This document shows, piece after piece, positions 1-3,674 of a DNA stretch of 6,617 nucleotides (position 1 is its first letter; each line of letters starts with the position of its first letter). The translations under genes were made by a program, and so were the position numbers. The notes beneath the pieces were generated by a model. The model had not been told where the DNA came from, did not search any database, and saw nothing but the letters and a program-made list of their open reading frames with translations. Origin of the DNA: CAYWEP01 sp964608945 (lineage in GTDB: Bacteria > Patescibacteriota > Microgenomatia > Levybacterales > UBA12049); contig CAZSQB010000055.1 of assembly GCA_964608945.1 (NCBI GenBank), positions 1 through 6,617 of the forward strand. The letters run 5' to 3'.

Positions 1-2
1 AT

Positions 3-122
3 GCAACATGGTATTTACATGTATCAAAAAAAATGCTATTAAATGGGACAGTGAAAAATCCGAAGATGATACCGACGAAATTAACATTAGATGAGATTAT
101 AAACGTTCTGAAAGGAATCTAA
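3..122 (+). CDS. Possible 3' end of an unknown gene (5' partial)
   Basis: The frame beginning at base 3 is open from the window edge for 39 codons and stops at TAA 120-122. The last residues, LTLDEIINVLKGI, look like an amphipathic C-terminal helix, and the preceding NPKMIPTK segment is protein-like. The other two forward frames are also short: one stops at 40-42, the other at 92-94 after a similarly protein-like but more polar tail. In AT-rich DNA an open stretch of 39 codons can occur by chance, so this is a weak call. An internal ATG at 33-35 could make it a very short complete ORF, but no ribosome binding site is visible. I recognise no family. The stop coincides with the beginning of the repeat island, as expected if the island fills the gap after a gene. 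Confidence 0.3.
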   Translation, partial: ATWYLHVSKKMLLNGTVKNPKMIPTKLTLDEIINVLKGI

Positions 123-231
123 AATCGCAAAACGCAAATGTTAAATCTACATTGCAAATCTAAAATGTTTTTTGAGATTAATAATTTTGCGATGTTGATT
201 TGTGATTTACGATTTGAGTTTTGAGATTAAA
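121..231. repeat. CAAATC/GATTTG-type AT-rich repeat island upstream of the HIT gene
   Basis: The left half is rich in CAAATC/CGCAAA words and the right half in their complements (GATTTG, TTTGCG), so the island is a long imperfect inverted repeat. The clearest arms are ATCGCAAAA at 124-132 and TTTTGCGAT at 185-193, nine perfect pairs. The same words (ATCGCAAAAC, TTTTGAGATT, ATCTAAAAT-like) recur in the island at 3177-3280, which indicates a dispersed family. It runs almost to the HIT start codon, so any HIT ribosome binding signal must lie inside repeat-derived sequence. No U-tract follows the arms, so I do not call it an intrinsic terminator. Confidence 0.6.
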
Positions 232-234
232 TTT

Positions 235-558
235 ATGGACTGTATTTTCTGTAAAATCGCAAGTAAAGAAATTCCCAAACAATTTACCTACCAGGATGAG
301 GATATCATGGTTTTTCCCGACATCAAGGCCATAAAGCCGGTGCATCTTCTCATCATGCCCAAAAAACACGTTCCTGATTTTCTTGACGCAGAACCTGTTC
401 TCTTTGAAAAAATGGCTCGTGTTATCCAGCAAATGGTAAGAAAAGAGGACTTACAGGATAGAGGGTATCGCCTTATTGTCAATGGCGGCGGCGCGCAGAT
501 TGTTGATCACCTCCATATCCACCTCACCGGACCGTGGGGGAAAGCAGACACACTCTAG
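235..558 (+). CDS. HIT (histidine triad) family nucleotide-binding protein, HinT-like
   Basis: This is a 107-residue HIT-domain protein, the usual length for the HinT branch. Family members are cytosolic nucleotide-binding phosphoramidases or hydrolases acting on AMP-linked substrates; the real substrate here is unknown. The start MDCIFCKI carries the Cys3-x-x-Cys6 pair typical of zinc-containing HIT proteins. The central PVHLLIMPKKHVPDF segment is characteristic. The triad is H92-L-H94-I-H96 (508-522), with the middle His as the expected nucleophile. Just before the triad, human HINT1 has QSV; here it is QIV, so the active-site Ser is absent, a position that also varies in other bacterial HITs. 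An in-frame GTG at 202 would add eleven residues encoded by repeat sequence, so ATG 235 is preferred, although only a weak GAGA precedes it (223-226). It is probably monocistronic: the next gene begins over 300 bases away. Confidence 0.93.
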   Translation: MDCIFCKIASKEIPKQFTYQDEDIMVFPDIKAIKPVHLLIMPKKHVPDFLDAEPVLFEKMARVIQQMVRKEDLQDRGYRLIVNGGGAQIVDHLHIHLTGPWGKADTL

Positions 559-598
559 CTGATCGCTGTTTCTGCGTATAGTTTGCTTAAAAACGTAG

Positions 599-627
599 TT
601 TACTTCTTCTCATGGTTGGGGTAGAAT
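599..627 (+). promoter_or_regulatory. Candidate sigma-70 promoter for the rpsU-ybeY unit
   Basis: TTTACT (599-604, four of six consensus bases) and TAGAAT (622-627, five of six) are separated by exactly 17 bases. Transcription would begin near 634 and give rpsU a leader of about 240 bases containing the hairpins at 655-702 and 756-791. This is motif matching only; in AT-rich DNA such matches occur by chance. Confidence 0.4.
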
Positions 628-654
628 AAGAAGTTACCAATCGGTTAAATGGCA

Positions 655-702
655 TTAGAAACTCTTAACGAATCTCCAATATCAATTGGAGTGAGTTTCT
701 AA
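655..702. repeat. Nested perfect inverted repeat (stem-in-stem) upstream of rpsU
   Basis: The outer arms are TTAGAAACTC (655-664) and GAGTTTCTAA (693-702), ten perfect pairs. Inside sits a second perfect hairpin, CTCCAAT (674-680) and ATTGGAG (685-691), with an ATCA loop. An unpaired bulge of nine bases (665-673) lies on the left and one base (692) on the right. A 48-base unit with two coaxial perfect stems is very unlikely by chance. It may be a mobile palindromic repeat or a structured RNA leader; no U-tract follows, so it is not a standard intrinsic terminator. Confidence 0.75.
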
Positions 703-755
703 AGCTTCTTATGTCCTCCTAAGATCGCTCCGTGAGCCGCGCTACGAATAGTAGG

Positions 756-791
756 CCCGCCTGCAATGCTTTGCAAAGCAATGCGGGCAGG
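756..791. repeat. GC-rich near-perfect palindromic repeat
   Basis: The core TGCTTTGCAAAGCA (767-780) is a perfect 14-base palindrome. The arms extend outward through one A-A mismatch, then seven pairs including one T-G wobble (759-765 with 782-788), one C-A mismatch, and two more C-G pairs. It is REP-like in size and composition and far more GC-rich than its surroundings. There is no downstream U-run. Confidence 0.75.
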
Positions 792-855
792 TAAGGCGAA
801 CGGGAAGATCAGGAGGATAGAGCAAAGCCCGCCTACGTAAATACTACGGCGAGGC

Positions 856-866
856 GAAGGGGGGTG
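856..866 (+). promoter_or_regulatory. Shine-Dalgarno sequence of rpsU
   Basis: GAAGGGGGGTG ends eight bases before ATG 875 and differs from the ideal AAGGAGGTG by a G for the central A. It fixes the rpsU start. Confidence 0.75.
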
Positions 867-874
867 TTTTATTT

Positions 875-1057
875 ATGGTATATGTACGAAGAATGCCGGG
901 TGAGTCAGATGATGCAATTATCCGAAAATTCGTCAGAAAAGTTATTGATGCTGGGATTATCAACGAGGCCAAGCGTCGACAGTTTTATCTCAAGCCCTCT
1001 CTTGCGAAAAAATTAAAGCAAGAAGAAGCACGCCGGAATAGGAAAAGAGTAGTCTAG
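875..1057 (+). CDS. rpsU: 30S ribosomal protein bS21
   Basis: A 60-residue, strongly basic protein of the bS21 family, close to the 58-71 residues usual for the family. bS21 sits on the small-subunit platform near the 3' end of 16S rRNA and the anti-Shine-Dalgarno region and helps with initiation. The diagnostic core is visible at about residues 15-40: an IRKFVRKV helix, the AGI turn, then EAKRRQFYLKPS, matching the family pattern of a basic helix followed by RRR.FY.KP. The tail (about residues 44-60) is Lys/Arg-rich as expected. The start is supported by a strong ribosome binding site. It stops at TAG 1055-1057, one base before the ybeY ATG, so the two are almost certainly co-transcribed and translationally coupled. 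Confidence 0.93.
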   Translation: MVYVRRMPGESDDAIIRKFVRKVIDAGIINEAKRRQFYLKPSLAKKLKQEEARRNRKRVV

Positions 1058-1058
1058 T

Positions 1059-1417
1059 ATGCAGGATGTGCGAGTACTCATCTATGTTGAAAGCCGATAT
1101 AAAGCCGACAGAAAACGAATAAAACGCGTTATACATGATGTGCTTTTGGAGATCGGCGTTAAAAGCGCGGTTGAGATATCAATTGCAATTGTCGGTGACC
1201 GCAAAATGCGTTCTCTCAACAACCAATATCGTGGCAAAGATACGACTACCAACGTGCTTTCTTTTCCGCTTAAGGAAGGGGCAACGACTCTTCCTACAGA
1301 TATAAATAGGCTCGGCGATATTGTTTTATCATATCCCCAAGTCATACGGGATGCATCTCGGGATGATGTGATGGTTGATGAGAAAATAGAAGAGCTCGTA
1401 CGACATGGCATGCACCA
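1059..1417 (+). CDS. ybeY: Endoribonuclease / rRNA maturation factor YbeY (3' end lost in gap)
   Basis: 119 complete codons of an expected 145-160 are present before the N run. YbeY is a zinc-dependent endoribonuclease involved in 16S rRNA 3'-end maturation and 70S quality control. Diagnostic segments are SLNNQYRGKDTTTNVLSFPL (about residues 51-70), the family's LN..YRGKD..TDVLSFP signature, and LGDIVLSYPQVIRDA (about 87-101), the LGDI.IS.. strand. The metal-binding motif HGxxHxxGYDH has only begun: His-Gly-Met-His (1404-1415), then CA at 1416-1417, which could encode the second ligand if completed as His. The rest of the zinc site is in the gap. A weak GGAAAAGAG (1041-1049) and coupling to rpsU are the only start signals. 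The pairing with bS21 makes functional sense, since both act at the 3' region of 16S rRNA. Confidence 0.9.
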
Positions 1418-1517
1418 NNNNNNNNNNNNNNNNNNNNNNNNNNNNNNNNNNNNNNNNNNNNNNNNNNNNNNNNNNNNNNNNNNNNNNNNNNNNNNNNNNN
1501 NNNNNNNNNNNNNNNNN
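1418..1517. other. Assembly gap (100 N)
   Basis: Exactly 100 unknown bases, the conventional placeholder for a scaffold join of unknown true length. YbeY needs roughly 25-35 more codons and DnaX about ten more at its start, which together would need about 100-135 bases even without an intergenic spacer. The real missing sequence is therefore probably longer, and could contain other genes. Confidence 0.95.
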
Positions 1518-3176
1518 TATCGTCCCCAGACAATTTCAGAACTTGATAATGAGGCGGTTCGTAATTCGCTTTATTCTGTGTTATCAGGGGATCCCCCTTC
1601 CTTCCAGGACGTTCCGCATGCTTTTTTGTTCACTGGGCCAAAAGGGCTTGGTAAAACATCAGCCGCGAGGATTGTAGCGAAAGTAATCAACTGCACTGGG
1701 AGAAAATCCGAATATCGAAATTCGAAATCCGAAACAAATACAAAATACAAAATACAAAGTACTAAATACCAAAATATTGAGCCATGTAACATCTGCGAGC
1801 AATGCACAACCATCGCAAATGGCACGAATCTTGATGTTTTGGAAATTGATGCTGCATCAAATCGTGGCATTGATGAAATCCGCGATCTCAAAGACAAGAT
1901 ACGACTCTCTCCACTTCGGGCCGCGAAAAAAATCTACATCATTGATGAAGTGCACATGATGACAGCAGAGGCATTTAATGCGCTTCTCAAGACACTTGAA
2001 GAGCCGCCAAGCCATGCGCTTTTTATGCTCTGTACGACTGAAGCACAAAAAGTACCTGACACGATTATTTCTCGCTGTTTTCATATTAATTACTCTCGGG
2101 CAACAGCAGATGAACTCATTCGTTCGTTCAAGCGCATTGTAGCAGGTGAAAAATTGAGCGCTGACGATGACGCGCTTTCCCAGATCGCAAAATTATCAGA
2201 TGGCGGGTTTCGAGATGGAGCGAAAATATTAGAAGAGTTAGCAAATACCCTTCGACTTCGCCCTGTACCAGACGGTACGGGGCTTCGCTCAGGGCAAGAA
2301 AACAAAAAAATTACAAAAGATCTTATTGAAGAAATCTATCAGGTATCAAGTATTTCGTATCAAGTATCAGAAATGGTTGAAATATTGAGCAAAAAAGATG
2401 CAAAGGCAGGAATAATACTTATTGGTAATCTGGTAGAGAGAGGAATTGATCTGAAATATTTTCTTGAGCAGCTCATTGAATCGCTGCATATATTGCTTCT
2501 TGAAATAGTTGGGGTGGTCACAAGTCTTAAGTCACCCATTCGACATCCTTCGATAAAACTCAGGACAAGAGCTCAGGGCGAGCAAGTCTTAAGTTACAAG
2601 TTAGAAGTTGAAGATATTAAGATGCTGTTTGAGTTGTTGTCAAAAGCGAATGCCGATATGCGATATGCGGTATTACCCCAACTGCCGCTTGAGTTAGCGG
2701 TCATTGAGTGGAGCCAGGAAGGGCAAGGGACAAAGGAGACGAAAGAGACGAAGGAGACAAAGAAAATAGAGGAGGGGGTGTCGGTTTCAACACTTCGAAA
2801 ACACGTTGGTAATCTGCATAAACAAAGAGCGCTTAGTGGAGATGAGCCAAAAAAGGATCAACCAAAAACATCTGACACAAATGAGGATGTGAGTCTGCTT
2901 CACTACAGCGCCAATGGCGATGTGAGCAAAGAATGGCTTGCACTGTTGTGGAAGAACATGATAGTTAAGGTAAAAGACTATAACCATACACTTGCCGGCG
3001 TGTTGCGCGGGTGTAAGCTTGCGAGTTTTGATAGAAAGCAGCTTGTCATTGAGACTGCCTATAAATTTCATAAAGAACGATTGGATGAAATGAAGGCAAA
3101 AGATATACTTGATAAAATCGCAACTGATTTGACTGGAAATCCTGTGCAGGTTAGGGTAGAATTGAGGGACAAATAA
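1518..3176 (+). CDS. dnaX: DNA polymerase III subunits gamma/tau (5' end lost in gap)
   Basis: 552 residues are visible; only about the first ten (before YRPQT) are missing. DnaX is the AAA+ ATPase motor of the clamp loader, and tau also links it to the polymerase and helicase. Visible motifs are Walker A GPKGLGKT (1635-1658), zinc-module cysteines at 1692, 1785, 1794 and 1803, and Walker B IDEVH (1941-1955) with NALLKTLEEPP after it. Sensor 1 (CTTEAQ) and the Ser-Arg-Cys arginine-finger motif (2070-2078) follow. The tail after about 2920 (SKEWLALLWKNM onward) matches the bacterial DnaX C-terminal domain. The protein is interrupted by at least five repeat-like tracts: 1704-1776, 2251-2298, 2343-2367, 2521-2594 and 2730-2765. 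They lie in the zinc loop, in poorly conserved joints of domain III, and in the linker. An A_AAA_AAG heptamer at 2849-2855 may allow a short gamma form. dnaX followed by ybaB is a conserved pair. The frame shared with YbeY across the N run has no biological meaning. Confidence 0.95.
   Translation, partial: YRPQTISELDNEAVRNSLYSVLSGDPPSFQDVPHAFLFTGPKGLGKTSAARIVAKVINCTGRKSEYRNSKSETNTKYKIQSTKYQNIEPCNICEQCTTIANGTNLDVLEIDAASNRGIDEIRDLKDKIRLSPLRAAKKIYIIDEVHMMTAEAFNALLKTLEEPPSHALFMLCTTEAQKVPDTIISRCFHINYSRATADELIRSFKRIVAGEKLSADDDALSQIAKLSDGGFRDGAKILEELANTLRLRPVPDGTGLRSGQENKKITKDLIEEIYQVSSISYQVSEMVEILSKKDAKAGIILIGNLVERGIDLKYFLEQLIESLHILLLEIVGVVTSLKSPIRHPSIKLRTRAQGEQVLSYKLEVEDIKMLFELLSKANADMRYAVLPQLPLELAVIEWSQEGQGTKETKETKETKKIEEGVSVSTLRKHVGNLHKQRALSGDEPKKDQPKTSDTNEDVSLLHYSANGDVSKEWLALLWKNMIVKVKDYNHTLAGVLRGCKLASFDRKQLVIETAYKFHKERLDEMKAKDILDKIATDLTGNPVQVRVELRDK
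1704..1776 (+). repeat. Low-complexity repeat tract inserted in frame in the DnaX zinc module
   Basis: AAATCCGAA occurs at 1704-1712 and 1725-1733 (period 21), with ATTCGAAAT between them. An ACAAATACAAAATACAAAA-like A/C/T tract follows with almost no G. It encodes a Ser/Asn/Lys/Tyr/Gln-rich stretch of about 25 residues between the first zinc-ligand Cys (1692) and the Cys-x-x-Cys-x-x-Cys cluster (1785-1805). E. coli DnaX has only about seven residues there. The base composition and tandem structure resemble intergenic repeats rather than a protein domain. Confidence 0.75.
2251..2298 (+). repeat. Hairpin-forming TTCGAC...GCTCAGGGC element inside dnaX (copy 1)
   Basis: The tract starts with TTCGAC (2251-2256) and ends with GCTCAGGGC (2287-2295). 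Between them is a hairpin with a ten-pair stem containing one T-G wobble (2260-2269 with 2274-2283) and an AGAC loop. It encodes an Arg/Pro/Gly/Ser/Gln stretch between the RDGAKILEELANT helix and the ITKDLIEEIYQ helix of domain III, where other DnaX proteins have a short loop. A second member of the family lies at 2539-2579. Confidence 0.7.
2343..2367 (+). repeat. Tandem GTATCAAGTAT repeat inside dnaX
   Basis: The 11-mer GTATCAAGTAT occurs at 2343-2353 and 2357-2367, separated by TTC, giving period 14. Because 14 is not a multiple of three, the two copies are read in different frames: the first begins the codons for Val-Ser-Ser and the second for Tyr-Gln-Val-Ser. It lies immediately after the IEEIYQ helix. 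Confidence 0.6.
2521..2594 (+). repeat. TTCGAC...GCTCAGGGC element (copy 2) flanked by 12-bp direct repeats inside dnaX
   Basis: The perfect 12-mer CAAGTCTTAAGT occurs at 2521-2532 and 2583-2594. The 50 bases between contain TTCGAC (2539-2544), CTCAGG twice (2559-2564, 2572-2577) and GCTCAGGGC (2571-2579). The end words match copy 1 at 2251-2295, with similar spacing (32 versus 36 bases). Flanking direct repeats are what a target-site duplication looks like, although the period (62 bases) is not a multiple of three, so a simple clean insertion would have shifted the frame. The encoded residues replace a poorly conserved segment of domain III. Confidence 0.7.
2730..2765 (+). repeat. Nine-base tandem repeat encoding Thr-Lys-Glu units in the DnaX linker
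   Basis: ACAAAGGAG, ACGAAAGAG, ACGAAGGAG and ACAAAGAAA are four consecutive degenerate nine-base units encoding three Thr-Lys-Glu repeats and one Thr-Lys-Lys. They sit in the hydrophilic linker between domain III and the C-terminal domain, where a charged flexible tract is tolerated. Here the period is a multiple of three, so copy-number change would keep the frame. Confidence 0.8.
2849..2855 (+). promoter_or_regulatory. Candidate programmed -1 frameshift site (A_AAA_AAG) in dnaX
   Basis: In the dnaX frame the bases read CCA AAA AAG GAT, so the heptamer A AAA AAG is placed exactly as in E. coli dnaX. A Shine-Dalgarno-like GGAG (2838-2841) lies seven bases upstream; in E. coli a similar stimulator lies about ten bases upstream. 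After a -1 slip the ribosome would add Gly-Ser-Thr-Lys-Asn-Ile and stop at TGA 2873-2875, giving a gamma-like protein lacking the C-terminal domain. A strong downstream stem is not obvious: GTGAG/TTCAC (2889 onward) is weak and CGCC-AAT-GGCG (2909-2919) is distant. Confidence 0.5.
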
Positions 3177-3280
3177 TCTTAAATCTCAAATGGCAAATCG
3201 CAAATTTACATCGCAAAACTGCAAATCTTATAAATTTTAGATTTAAGATGTAGTTTTGAGATTTGAGCTTAAAGATTTGA
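3177..3280. repeat. CAAATC/GATTTG-type AT-rich repeat island between dnaX and ybaB
   Basis: As at 121-231, a left half rich in AAATCTCAAA/CAAATC is followed by a right half rich in TTTGAGATTT/GATTTGA. The best hairpin pairs CAAAACT-GCA (3214-3223) and TCTTA (3226-3230) with TAAGA (3244-3248) and TGT-AGTTTTG (3249-3258). That is 15 pairs including one G-T wobble, a two-base bulge, and a 13-base loop. It starts at the dnaX stop codon and ends just before the ybaB ribosome binding site. No U-tract follows the hairpin, so dnaX-ybaB read-through is likely. Confidence 0.65.
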
Positions 3281-3284
3281 AATA

Positions 3285-3295
3285 AAAGGAGGTGA
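3285..3295 (+). promoter_or_regulatory. Extended Shine-Dalgarno of ybaB
   Basis: AAAGGAGGTGA is a near-complete match to the anti-Shine-Dalgarno of 16S rRNA and ends ten bases before ATG 3306. It is the strongest ribosome binding site in the window and fixes the ybaB start. Confidence 0.85.
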
Positions 3296-3305
3296 CTCGT
3301 AACGT

Positions 3306-3599
3306 ATGTTTAATCCTTTTGGACAATTAGGGGAACTTAAAAAAATGCGTGACCAGGCAATGGCCATGCAACGAGAGTTACAAGCTGAAGTGATCAATAT
3401 AGATAAGCATGGTGTTCACGTGCGCATCACAGGGGACCAGAAAATCCAAGAAATCGTCAGCAACGGCAAATCAGACAATGATATAAAAGACGCGGTGAAT
3501 GAGGCTATCAAAAAGTCTCAAGAAGTCGCAGCCAAGAAATTGCAGTCAATGTCAGGTGGCCTAGGCGGTCTCGGCGGCCTCCTCGGCGGCGGAAGATAA
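3306..3599 (+). CDS. ybaB: YbaB/EbfC family nucleoid-associated DNA-binding protein
   Basis: A 97-residue member of the YbaB/EbfC family (usually 95-115 residues). Members are small dimeric proteins that bind DNA and affect nucleoid organisation and gene expression. The N-terminal part (MFNPFGQLGELKKMRDQAMAMQRELQ) is the long amphipathic helix of the fold. The middle (about 35-60) has the conserved strand pattern with ITGDQKIQEI, and about 61-83 form the second helix (DIKDAVNEAIKKSQEVAAKKLQ). The tail is an unusually pure Gly/Leu run (GGLGGLGGLLGGG), a more repetitive form of the Gly-rich tail common in the family. A strong ribosome binding site precedes it. Its place directly after dnaX is conserved in many bacteria; the recR often found next is absent here. 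Confidence 0.92.
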   Translation: MFNPFGQLGELKKMRDQAMAMQRELQAEVINIDKHGVHVRITGDQKIQEIVSNGKSDNDIKDAVNEAIKKSQEVAAKKLQSMSGGLGGLGGLLGGGR

Positions 3600-3623
3600 T
3601 TTAGGCTGATCAGTATCCTATAG

Positions 3624-3652
3624 TTGACATTCTGTTGACAAAAATGTATTAT
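3624..3652 (+). promoter_or_regulatory. Near-consensus sigma-70 promoter for the two-gene unit at 3675-5179
   Basis: TTGACA (3624-3629, perfect) and TATTAT (3647-3652, five of six) are exactly 17 bases apart. A second perfect TTGACA lies at 3635-3640 but has only poor -10 partners (GATATA at 3658-3663). Transcription from the main promoter would begin near 3659, leaving a leader of about 15 bases before ATG 3675. It is the best promoter match in the window. Confidence 0.7.
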
Positions 3653-3674
3653 TACTAGATATAGAGAAGTGCCT

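Larger units (their letters stand above)
559..874. other. Gene-free interval between the HIT gene and rpsU: promoter candidate plus structured repeats
   Basis: No convincing ORF on either strand and no tRNA-like element is visible here. From left to right it holds about 40 unremarkable bases, the promoter candidate at 599-627, the nested inverted repeat at 655-702, and a locally GC-rich composite repeat at about 716-851. The rpsU ribosome binding site follows at 856-866. The GC-rich part contains GCCCGCCT twice directly (755-762, 827-834) and its core GCGGGC once inverted (783-788). It also contains CTAC-GAATA-GTAG (742-754) and CGCC/GGCG arms (830-833, 848-851). CCTCCT at 715-720 faces AGGAGG at 811-816, so the cluster can fold around a large outer stem. 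Confidence 0.6.

Noticed and set aside
202..234. Upstream GTG start adding eleven residues to the HIT protein
   Set aside because: The added codons are repeat-island sequence with no ribosome binding site, and HIT proteins usually begin at the MDCIFCKI-type motif.
178..482. Reverse-strand ORFs opposite the HIT gene
   Set aside because: They mirror the coding constraint of a clear HIT protein, have no recognisable motifs, and no start signals.
756..791. Intrinsic terminator after the HIT gene
   Set aside because: The stem is strong but no run of T follows on either strand, and it lies about 200 bases from the HIT stop.
559..874. tRNA or other standard RNA gene, or a CRISPR array, in the structured interval
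   Set aside because: No T-loop GGTTCGAATCC-like box, no cloverleaf, and no regularly spaced direct repeats with unique spacers.
2381..2400. Second slippery site in dnaX at AGC AAA AAA GAT
   Set aside because: The seventh-base pattern C_AAA_AAA lacks the homogeneous X XXY YYZ form needed for efficient tandem slippage and has no nearby stimulators.
2787..3071. Reverse-strand ORF of about 94 codons opposite the dnaX 3' end
   Set aside because: It overlaps the conserved DnaX C-terminal domain and its translation resembles no protein family.
1059..3176. A single 705-codon gene joining YbeY and DnaX
   Set aside because: The frame is continuous only because the gap is represented by 100 N. Both domains are incomplete at the junction and belong to separate genes.
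3214..3258. Intrinsic terminator after dnaX
   Set aside because: The hairpin is AT-rich, bulged and not followed by a U-tract. It fits the dispersed repeat family better.
3669..3674. GTG start two codons upstream for the 390-residue protein
   Set aside because: It overlaps the likely ribosome binding site (AGAGAAG) and lies only about ten bases from the predicted transcription start.
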